From assembly GCA_964393875.1 (NCBI GenBank), contig CAYMUZ010000019.1, forward strand, positions 1 through 7,513: a DNA stretch of 7,513 nt. The letters run 5' to 3'. Below, piece by piece: positions 1-5,401 of the stretch. Each line of letters begins with the position of its first letter. Position 1 is the stretch's first letter. Below the pieces are notes generated by a model. That model ran no database searches, was not told the origin of the DNA, and saw nothing but the letters and a program-made list of their open reading frames with translations. The translations under genes and the position numbers were made by a program. The DNA comes from JAHFHB01 sp964393875. Its GTDB lineage: Bacteria > Omnitrophota > Omnitrophia > Omnitrophales > Aquincolibacteriaceae.

Positions 1-1
1 G

Positions 2-247
2 GGGGAGTCGGTGAATTTTGGAACCGGCCGCGATGTTAGTGTGAAAACCATTGCGCATAAAATCATCAAACTGTGCAATAGCCGTTCGCCGATTGTCCAC
101 ATCGATAAACGCCTGGCGGAAGTGAAAAAACTGCGTGTGGATGCCGCCTATGCCAAGAAACTTTTTGGCTGGAAACCGGTGATCGGTATTGACGAAGGGC
201 TCAAGAAAAATATCGCATGGATGCGCGCCAACAGGCCTCCGGCGTAA
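2..247 (+). CDS. NAD-dependent sugar-nucleotide epimerase/dehydratase, C-terminal fragment (5' end outside window)
   Basis: The frame is open from the window edge, so this is the last 81 residues of a longer protein, not a small gene; the GTG at 11 is internal. The stretch VNFGTGRDVSVKTIAHKI matches the 'fNiGsG...si.ela..i' strand-helix of extended short-chain dehydrogenase/reductase sugar epimerases. It is followed by a conserved-looking tail (EVKKLRVDAAYAKKLFGWKP) in which the 'D..kAk..lGw.P' signature is clear, and a final helix GIDEGLKKNIAWMR. Family members convert nucleotide sugars (4-epimerisation, 4,6-dehydration or decarboxylation) in the cytoplasm. The Rossmann glycine motif and the Tyr-x-x-x-Lys catalytic pair lie upstream of the window, so the substrate cannot be told. 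The stop is 11 bp before the likely start of the acetyltransferase gene, which suggests one operon. Family assignment is firm; the exact enzyme is not. Confidence 0.85.
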   Translation, partial: GESVNFGTGRDVSVKTIAHKIIKLCNSRSPIVHIDKRLAEVKKLRVDAAYAKKLFGWKPVIGIDEGLKKNIAWMRANRPPA

Positions 248-258
248 CGGCAGCGTCC

Positions 259-828
259 ATGATTCATCCGTCCGCTTTAATCGACCCCACGGCCAAAGTC
301 GGAAAGGGAACCCGGATCTGGGCTTTTGTCCAGGTGGCGGAGCATGCGGTGATCGGAAAAAATTGTGTGATTGGTAACGGGACGTACATCGACCGCCGGG
401 TGCGTATCGGCAATGACGTGCGGATTCATAATAAAGCCCTGCTTTATCACGGCGTGATTCTGGAAAACAAAGTTTTTGTCGGTCCAGGGGTTTGCTTCAC
501 GAACGATCGCTGGCCTAAAAGCGGGGTAACCCGGAACCTTCAGGGGGTGTCCTGGCGTGTGAAGCGCGGCGCTGCCATTGGAGCCAATGCGACGATTCTG
601 CCCGATGTGACGATTGGGCGTTGCGCGGTGGTGGGCGCGGGTTCGCTTGTCAGTTCAGACGTTCCCGATCACGCGCTCGTTTACGGAAATCCGGCACGTA
701 TTCGCGGGGTGGTTTGTGCCTGCGGGCAAGTGACCCACGCTAAAGATTTTCCTATGCGCAAAAAAAAAATGGTTTGCAGCCATTGCCGGCATCGATTGAG
801 TGTGCCGAAACAAAAAGATTTAAGGTGA
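259..828 (+). CDS. Left-handed beta-helix sugar N-acetyltransferase, WbpD/WlbB-like, with C-terminal zinc-ribbon-like tail
   Basis: Transfers acetyl from acetyl-CoA to an amino group on a nucleotide sugar, in the family of UDP-GlcNAc3NA 3-N-acetyltransferases (WbpD/WlbB) and related dTDP-amino-sugar enzymes. Hexapeptide repeats run through residues 9-75 (IDPTAKVGKGTRIWAF, VIGKNCVIGNGTYI, VRIGNDVRI) and again at 101-130 (AAIGANATILPDVTIG). The insert FVGPGVCFTNDRWPKS (73-88) is typical of the WbpD/WlbB group; its Asn82 lies where these enzymes have a conserved active-site Asn. YGNPARIRG closes the helix. The tail has Cys153-x-Cys155 and Cys173-x-x-Cys176, a possible zinc site also known in this family. 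I chose the ATG at 259 because relatives begin 'MIHPtAiIDP'; an in-frame ATG at 217 would add 14 unrelated residues and overlap the previous gene. No good Shine-Dalgarno sequence is visible, so translation may be coupled to the upstream gene. Confidence 0.88.
   Translation: MIHPSALIDPTAKVGKGTRIWAFVQVAEHAVIGKNCVIGNGTYIDRRVRIGNDVRIHNKALLYHGVILENKVFVGPGVCFTNDRWPKSGVTRNLQGVSWRVKRGAAIGANATILPDVTIGRCAVVGAGSLVSSDVPDHALVYGNPARIRGVVCACGQVTHAKDFPMRKKKMVCSHCRHRLSVPKQKDLR
760..769 (+). repeat. A10 homopolymer tract inside the acetyltransferase gene
   Basis: Ten consecutive A residues encode three lysines and the A of the next Met codon, between the two Cys pairs of the acetyltransferase tail. Loss of one A would shift the frame to a TGA at 797 and remove the second Cys pair. 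Such tracts can be sites of polymerase slippage or of assembly error; whether either happens here is not visible. Confidence 0.9.
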
Positions 829-835
829 GTTTTTT

Positions 836-1696
836 ATGGCGCAAAAGACCCAGCAAATAATCCCTCTTTCCGACGCCAATCTTCCGGAAACACGTGATTT
901 CTGGAAGCGCGGAGAAGCCGGTCGGGCTTATGACCAGGAATTTAAAAGCTTGACGGGCTGGTACGTCAATGAATCGGAGATACGTCCGGTTCGTGATTTG
1001 GTGGAGGACTTTCACGGTAAGCGCGTGCTTGATGTGGGCTGCGGCACAGGCAGGTATCTGGGGCTTTACCCGGGCGACAACCAAATGGTCGGCGCGGATC
1101 TATCGACAGCGATGATGGTGGAGGCGCGCCAAAAGAAGCCGTCGGCTTTTTTTGTTTCTGCGTCTGCCGATCAATTACCCTTTCCCGACAGCTCCTTCGA
1201 TGTGGTGATGTCGGTGAGAGTGCTTCAGCATCTGCGTGACCAGCAGGCGATGGTCAGCGAGATGGCTCGAGTGACCAAGCCGGGTGGGCGTGTCATTTTG
1301 ATTTCTTATAACGGTTGGTCACTGCTCGGATTGTACAAGCAGATCCGCCTCTCGTGGGTGGGGCGGGTACTCAATATTCCCTTTAAGTTTATTTTGGGGC
1401 GGCGGTCTTTTTTTAATCCCTGGGGATTTAAATACGATAACTATTGTTCCCTGCCTGAACTCTCGGGCATGATGCGTCGTGCGGGCCTGCAAGTCCGCAC
1501 GGGGTGGGGATTGACCTGCGGAATGCCATGGTTCCTGAATGACTTTTTCATCGGAAAAATTCTGGAGCGGCTGGCCAGGCCTCTTTTTCACGCATTTTTA
1601 AAGGGACTGCTTTTTCTGGACCGGACGATTGCACGTGTTTTCCCCCTCAAGTACGTCACGGATAAAATTTTGGTGGTCGGATTTAAACCTGAATGA
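836..1696 (+). CDS. Class I SAM-dependent methyltransferase
   Basis: A cytoplasmic methyltransferase of 286 residues with the usual Methyltransf_11 landmarks. Motif I is VLDVGCGTGRY (64-74), which binds SAM. The acidic residue at the end of strand 2 is Asp88 in GADLS. Adenine-pocket residues lie in ADQLPFPDSSFDVV (111-124), the motif IV region in SVRVLQHL (126-133), and post-motif VTKPGGRVILISYN at 146-159. The C-terminal third (about 160-270) is rich in aromatic and basic residues (YKQIRLSWVGRVLNIPFKF, RRSFFNPWGFKYDNY) and could form a lid or a membrane-contacting surface. A strong ribosome site, AAGGTGAG at 822-829, overlaps the upstream stop and sits 6-7 nt before the ATG, fixing this start. 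The last codons overlap the next gene by 4 bp (ATGA). In this context the acceptor is probably a sugar or a glycan end, but the sequence does not identify it. Confidence 0.87.
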   Translation: MAQKTQQIIPLSDANLPETRDFWKRGEAGRAYDQEFKSLTGWYVNESEIRPVRDLVEDFHGKRVLDVGCGTGRYLGLYPGDNQMVGADLSTAMMVEARQKKPSAFFVSASADQLPFPDSSFDVVMSVRVLQHLRDQQAMVSEMARVTKPGGRVILISYNGWSLLGLYKQIRLSWVGRVLNIPFKFILGRRSFFNPWGFKYDNYCSLPELSGMMRRAGLQVRTGWGLTCGMPWFLNDFFIGKILERLARPLFHAFLKGLLFLDRTIARVFPLKYVTDKILVVGFKPE

Positions 1697-3243
1697 AACT
1701 GCGCGTGCTGCTTTCAGCTTCGAGCCTCGCCTGGGCTGAAATTCTTGATCAGGAAAAAGTGGATTACCGCGTGGCCGGTGCGGAAGGAATTTCTACGCTG
1801 CCGGAAGAACCCGTTTTGATTCTTGCCCGTCGAGCGTCCGTTTCCGAACTGCGCGTGGTCTGTGACTTTCTCGAGCGAGGCGGTGCGGTCATCGCAGACC
1901 CGCTCACGGGTACAGGGTTGGCCTATCCAAAAGAGTTCCGCCGCATTTTTATTTTAGATCAAGCGGTTCCGCGCGAGTGGCAGTGGCGGGGTGCCGCGCA
2001 CAAAAAATTTATTTTTGGCGAGGTTTTTGTGACCGAGGTTGGCGCTAGAGAGCCTCGGGGCGTTTTGCGCCGCAAAGCGGTTGACGTTTTGCGGCGTGCA
2101 TTTTGGGTCTGCGGGTTGCCGTATGTTCATCTCTGGTATTACCCGTGGCGTTACGAAAACCTGTTCGGTTTCCGGTTTGATCTGGATGAATATGAGCCAG
2201 ACGATTTTCCCGTACTGCAGCAATTGGCAGATCGATATGCCGGAGCTGTGACGTGCATGGTCAATATGCACTCGTATGAACCGCATGAGGCGCTGCTATT
2301 GAGGCTGCACCGCGCAGGCGTCGAAATGGGGTCGCATGGGTTTATTCACCATGTGTATCAATCGGAGGCACAAAACCGATGGAATTTGAAAAAGGCAGCC
2401 GCCTTGCTGGAACGGACGAGCGGACCCGTCCGTGGATTTTCCGGGCCTCACGGAACATGGGGTTCGTCACTGCAACATGTGCTCGAGGAGATGCACGAGT
2501 ACAGTTCTGAATTTGCACTTGACTACGACAACTTTCCCTTTTATCCCGCCCCCGATGGAAAAAAATCAGGTGTATTGCAAATACCCGTCCATCCGGTATG
2601 CGAAGGCGTGTTCATGGAGAGACATGGGTATCAAGCACCCATGATCGAACAGTATTTTCAAGCGGTTTTGCGGGAGCGTTTCGCGCGGCATGAGCCGGTT
2701 TTTATTTTCGGACACGCGGAGCGTCGTATTGGACGCCACCCCGAAATTGTCGACCATCTTTTTCGCGATGCGGGGAACAGCCCGAAACTCTGGCAGGTGC
2801 AGATGGGGGCGTTTGCCGGCTGGTGGAAAAAACGCAATGCCTGGACGGTGTCCGCCGAATTCGAAGCCGGGAAAATTTCAATACACTCGTCCACGGTGGA
2901 TTCGGATGCCGGGGTTGAAATTGTTCTGCCCGATACGCACGGATCGGTGCTTGCGCTGCAGGCCGTCGAAGGTTCGCGGCCGCTGGCTGATTTTTCAGGG
3001 GCCGTCCGTTATCCCCGGGTGCCCGTGGAAACTCACGAAGAATTATTTTCACATTCCTGGCTAAAGCGCAGTCGATTGGCGCTCAAGCACGGCCTGGATT
3101 GGGAGATTAAAACGCCGGTGAGTGACTATCTCTTGGAGTCTCCGCGCGATTATGCGCGCGCAGGTCTGCGGAAAATTCATGATGCGATTCGGTCTTTATC
3201 CCCTCACTCCCACCGTGCGGTTTCTTTAGGGGACAGGTCGTGA
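1693..3243 (+). CDS. Atypical polysaccharide deacetylase-like (NodB/CE4-type) protein with extra N- and C-terminal regions
   Basis: A 516-residue protein I recognise only in its core. Residues about 155-345 look like a NodB-homology fold: a metal/base motif FRFDLDEYE (160-168, Asp163 and Asp165), the histidine motif MGSHGFIHH (212-220, His215 and His219 in H-x-x-x-H spacing), GFSGPHG (248-254) where many members have an Arg before the Pro, IPVHP (297-301) and FIFGHAERR (337-345). Family enzymes remove N- or O-acetyl groups from glycans with a divalent metal. The Arg-to-Ser change at 250 makes activity less certain. Residues 1-150 form a separate region with an alternating strand/helix look (VLILARRASVSELRVV, GGAVIADP), perhaps a glutamine-amidotransferase-like fold. 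Residues 385-440 look beta-rich, followed by a charged helical tail. No signal peptide is seen, so it is probably cytoplasmic. The start overlaps the methyltransferase stop by 4 bp. The last residues (about SLGDRS) are encoded by a palindromic repeat. Confidence 0.75.
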   Translation: MKLRVLLSASSLAWAEILDQEKVDYRVAGAEGISTLPEEPVLILARRASVSELRVVCDFLERGGAVIADPLTGTGLAYPKEFRRIFILDQAVPREWQWRGAAHKKFIFGEVFVTEVGAREPRGVLRRKAVDVLRRAFWVCGLPYVHLWYYPWRYENLFGFRFDLDEYEPDDFPVLQQLADRYAGAVTCMVNMHSYEPHEALLLRLHRAGVEMGSHGFIHHVYQSEAQNRWNLKKAAALLERTSGPVRGFSGPHGTWGSSLQHVLEEMHEYSSEFALDYDNFPFYPAPDGKKSGVLQIPVHPVCEGVFMERHGYQAPMIEQYFQAVLRERFARHEPVFIFGHAERRIGRHPEIVDHLFRDAGNSPKLWQVQMGAFAGWWKKRNAWTVSAEFEAGKISIHSSTVDSDAGVEIVLPDTHGSVLALQAVEGSRPLADFSGAVRYPRVPVETHEELFSHSWLKRSRLALKHGLDWEIKTPVSDYLLESPRDYARAGLRKIHDAIRSLSPHSHRAVSLGDRS

Positions 3244-3265
3244 GTGCCGACCTGTCCCCTAAGGA
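3223..3265. repeat. Palindromic repeat (REP-like inverted repeat) across a stop/start overlap
   Basis: The arms 3226-3240 and 3248-3262 are perfectly complementary over 15 bp (left arm TTAGGGGACAGGTCG) around a 7-nt loop, TGAGTGC. Adding one T-G wobble and two further pairs extends the stem to 18 bp. The stop codon of the deacetylase-like gene (3241-3243) lies in the loop. The GTG start of the next gene (3240) straddles the arm/loop boundary. The left arm also holds AGGGGA (3228-3233), the best ribosome-site candidate for that GTG. No T-tract follows, so it is not a standard terminator. It resembles short palindromic elements dispersed by REP-associated transposases, but I see only one copy here, so that identity is inferred. 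Confidence 0.8.
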
Positions 3266-4028
3266 CGAATTATCACGGAGGCTAAGCGTTGTTGTCATTA
3301 CTAAGAATGAAGAAAAAAAACTGGGCGATTGTCTTGCCTCGGTTCCGTTTGCAGGCGAAATGATTGTGGTGGACGACTACAGTACTGACGCCACCGAACG
3401 GGTGGCCCTGGAGCATGGCGCGCGATTTGTACAGAATCGGTTTGAGAATTTTTCTGCGCAGAAAAATTATGCCATGTCCCTGGCGCGGGGAGACTGGATT
3501 TTGCAGCTGGATGCCGATGAACGCGTCACGAGCGAATTGGCGCAGTCAATCCAGACGGTGATGGGGGAGCCCGCGGCTCGCGAGGGCTACTTCCTCATGC
3601 GGGAAAACTTTATTTTTGGAGGGCCGATGCGTTACGGAGCCAATGGGCGTGACTGGCAGTTGAGGTTAGTGCGCCGCGGGCGCGGGCAGTACCGGGGCGT
3701 GGTGCACGAACGGATTGAGGTGAGGGGGGAACCGGGGCGGTTGACGGGGGTTTTGCGCCACTATTCCTACCAGACTTTGAAAGATTATTTCGCCAAATTT
3801 CCGCTTTTCACCGATCTGGACGCGCAGAAAATTTTTGAGCAGGGAAAAAAACCTGGATTTTTATCCCTGGGCATCAAACTGCCGCTGGATTTTATCCGCT
3901 TTTACATTTTCAAACTTGGATTTCTGGACGGCTTCCGCGGATTGTTGTATCAACTGCTGGCTTCCTACTACATCCTCATCCGGCATCGCAAGGCCCGAGC
4001 CTTATTTCGCGCGGCACGGAATGGATAG
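3240..4028 (+). CDS. Family 2 glycosyltransferase, WaaE/KdtX-like
   Basis: A GT-A fold transferase that moves a sugar from a nucleotide donor to a lipid-linked or LPS-core acceptor at the cytoplasmic membrane face. The N-terminal strand LSVVVITKNEEKKLGDCL (15-32) and IVVDDYSTDAT (42-52) form the nucleotide-binding half. QKNYAMSLARGDWILQLDADER (74-95) carries the metal-binding D-x-D (Asp91, Asp93) in the DADE form typical of the WaaE/KdtX beta-glycosyltransferase group. YRGVVHERIE (151-160) matches the conserved 'VHE' acceptor-side motif. Residues about 205-248 are hydrophobic and aromatic (LPLDFIRFYIFKLGFLDGF, LLASYYILI) and probably anchor it to the membrane. GTG 3240 is the only usable upstream start in frame and overlaps the previous stop as GTGA. 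The first ten residues come from the palindromic repeat; homologous sequence appears to begin only at residue 15. A GGAGG at 3277-3281 has no suitable start codon after it. Confidence 0.88.
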   Translation: MSADLSPKDELSRRLSVVVITKNEEKKLGDCLASVPFAGEMIVVDDYSTDATERVALEHGARFVQNRFENFSAQKNYAMSLARGDWILQLDADERVTSELAQSIQTVMGEPAAREGYFLMRENFIFGGPMRYGANGRDWQLRLVRRGRGQYRGVVHERIEVRGEPGRLTGVLRHYSYQTLKDYFAKFPLFTDLDAQKIFEQGKKPGFLSLGIKLPLDFIRFYIFKLGFLDGFRGLLYQLLASYYILIRHRKARALFRAARNG

Positions 4029-4178
4029 CCCTGCGGCCAAACAGCCCGCCCTCATTCTCGGGATGGTTCAAATCGCACAAACCTAAGTTTTTTTGCCTCA
4101 ATCCGCGCGATTTGCTAGAATTATCGAATTGTTTAACCCGATTAACATGGCCAAAGCGGCCCAAGGAATTGTGCATTC
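4029..4178 (+). other. 150-bp intergenic gap, the longest in the window
   Basis: It separates the first glycosyltransferase from the alpha/alpha-barrel gene. The first half shows no gene; a 21-codon frame from the ATG at 4021 overlaps the previous stop and has no recognisable features. The second half holds a promoter candidate at 4093-4121 and an AAGGA at 4163-4167. No convincing terminator hairpin precedes the T7 run at 4088-4094, so read-through from the upstream genes is likely. Confidence 0.7.
4093..4121 (+). promoter_or_regulatory. Sigma70-like promoter for the downstream half of the cluster
   Basis: TTGCCT (4093-4098) and TAGAAT (4116-4121) are separated by exactly 17 bp. The -10 box matches TATAAT at five of six positions and the -35 box matches TTGACA at four of six. 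The predicted start near 4128-4130 gives a leader of about 50 nt before the ATG at 4179. An imperfect dyad, TGTT...AACA (4130-4147), sits over the predicted start point and could be an operator, but that is weak. Confidence 0.55.
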
Positions 4179-5354
4179 ATGAACACTCAGCTTCACCTCT
4201 CACTGCAGGAGAAGTCTCCTGCGATTCGCGCCGCCCGGTGGCTGCTTGAATCCGGCATTCAGGAATCGGGTATGGACGTACGCTATCGCGGCGGAATGTA
4301 CGCCTGGCTTGATCTTAAAACAGCAGCCTACCCTTTTATTTATTCGGAAATCACCGGTTATGCGGTCAACGCGTATTTGTTCTTCTACGCACTGACCAAG
4401 GATGCCAAATGTTTGGAGGCCGCTCGTCTTGCCGCCGACTGGCTGCTTGCCCACAGGTACAGCGACAGCGGGCTTGTGCGTACGCGCTTGAATCATCCGG
4501 CGTTTGATCAGCCGTATTTTGAGAACTGGACGTTCACTTTTGACCAGTGGATTATTGTGTACGGATTGGCCTGTCTGGCGGAAGTGACCCGGGAATCCAC
4601 GTATCACGAGGCGGCCCGGTCGATGGCCGATTTCCTCCTGGCTCAAACCGTCAAACCCGATGGGTCGTTCTACCCGGTTTACAACGTCACCCGGAGCCGT
4701 TCTGAAGAAACAAATGACAAATGGTCGCGAGAATCCGGGAGTTTTCATGCCAAAGCGTTGATGGCACTCGCGAAGCTCGCCGCGCTGACGCAAAAATCTG
4801 AGTATCGCGGCGCCGCCGATGCGCTTTGCCGCTGGACGATGGATCGTCAACAAAAAGACGGCCGGTTTATTACCCAGCAGAGTGACGGATCGACCCATCT
4901 TCATCCCCACTTCTATACGCTTGAAGGGCTTTTGTCTTACGGCCTTTCTGAAAAAAAAGATGCGGCGATCTCTGCAGCCCGCCGCGGGCTGGAGTGGGCG
5001 CTTGATTTGAGCGGCCAGAACGGGCAGCTTTACTGTTTTTTTAGCGAGGGCAGTTTCCTTCCTTTTATACTGGCGGATAATCTGACTCAGGCTCTGCGCG
5101 TCGGCGCTGCGATGGAGAGTCACGGCCTCTTGGAAGGACGCCATGCGGCATTGGAAGCGCTGCACACCCGGCTGCTTTCCTTTCAGCTTTTAGCCGGCCG
5201 TGAGCAGGGAGGCTTTTTTTACGGTCAGGAAGAAAACGGTCAAATTCATTACCACGTCAATGCCTGGGTCACTATGTTCGCCGCGCAGGCCCTGGCGGTT
5301 TCAGAGCCGATGGCGGCTGCTCACATGCCCTACGACATGTCTTTTTTTGTGTGA
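4179..5354 (+). CDS. Predicted alpha/alpha-barrel (six-hairpin glycosidase-like) protein, reaction unknown
   Basis: A 391-residue protein with repeating helical hairpins of roughly 50-60 residues, as in the (alpha/alpha)6 barrels of glycoside hydrolases, polysaccharide lyases and sugar epimerases. Recurrent pieces are EAARLAADWLLAHR (80-93), EAARSMADFLLAQ (144-156), YRGAADALCRWTMDRQ (209-224) and ISAARRGLEWALDL (264-277). Conserved-looking loops are YSEITGYAVNAYLF (55-68), ENWTFTFDQWIIVYGL (115-130), WSRESGSFHAKALMAL (182-197), HLHPHFYTLEGLLSYG (240-255) and ADNLTQALRVG (299-309). The His, Glu and Asp residues in these loops are plausible active-site positions. No signal peptide or membrane span is seen, so it probably acts in the cytoplasm, which is unusual for a glycan-degrading barrel. 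The start has AAGGA at 4163-4167, 11 nt upstream. I do not recognise the enzyme; a lipid-linked-glycan editing, epimerase or lyase role is only inferred from the fold and neighbours. Confidence 0.78.
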   Translation: MNTQLHLSLQEKSPAIRAARWLLESGIQESGMDVRYRGGMYAWLDLKTAAYPFIYSEITGYAVNAYLFFYALTKDAKCLEAARLAADWLLAHRYSDSGLVRTRLNHPAFDQPYFENWTFTFDQWIIVYGLACLAEVTRESTYHEAARSMADFLLAQTVKPDGSFYPVYNVTRSRSEETNDKWSRESGSFHAKALMALAKLAALTQKSEYRGAADALCRWTMDRQQKDGRFITQQSDGSTHLHPHFYTLEGLLSYGLSEKKDAAISAARRGLEWALDLSGQNGQLYCFFSEGSFLPFILADNLTQALRVGAAMESHGLLEGRHAALEALHTRLLSFQLLAGREQGGFFYGQEENGQIHYHVNAWVTMFAAQALAVSEPMAAAHMPYDMSFFV

Positions 5355-5373
5355 GTCATTTCACACAAGTGTG
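5347..5373 (+). promoter_or_regulatory. Two mutually exclusive small hairpins between the barrel gene and the 2-epimerase gene
   Basis: TTGTGTGA (5347-5354) pairs perfectly with TCACACAA (5361-5368) around a 6-nt loop. The same CACAC (5362-5366) can instead pair with GTGTG (5369-5373) around AA. The stop codon of the upstream gene is in the first arm. A ribosome finishing there would open the first hairpin and permit the second. No T-tract follows, so termination is unlikely; an effect on coupling or mRNA processing is only a possibility. Confidence 0.4.
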
Positions 5374-5391
5374 TTAAATCCATCTGCGATT

Positions 5392-5396
5392 GGAGG
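5392..5396 (+). promoter_or_regulatory. Ribosome binding site GGAGG that sets a TTG start
   Basis: GGAGG lies 5 nt before the TTG at 5402. The alternative in-frame TTG at 5390 overlaps this site itself and would have nothing suitable upstream, so 5402 is preferred. Confidence 0.75.
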
Positions 5397-5401
5397 TCTT
5401 T

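Noticed and set aside
217..258. Upstream in-frame ATG for the acetyltransferase
   Set aside because: The extra 14 residues do not resemble the family N-terminus and would overlap the epimerase gene by 31 bp; the ATG at 259 fits relatives.
1477..1502. Hairpin with 7-bp perfect arms CGTGCGG/CCGCACG in the methyltransferase gene
   Set aside because: It is mid-gene, in GC-rich coding sequence, with no T-run and no link to a gene boundary; chance is the simplest explanation.
4060..4094. Possible terminator before the T7 run in the intergenic gap
   Set aside because: Only a 4-bp GGTT/AACC stem can be drawn, too weak for an intrinsic terminator.
4200..5165. A 321-codon open frame on the minus strand
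   Set aside because: It lies wholly inside the alpha/alpha-barrel gene, its translation is rich in Arg, Lys and Gln with no recognisable domain, and no ribosome site or promoter was found for it. It is a shadow of the plus-strand codon pattern.
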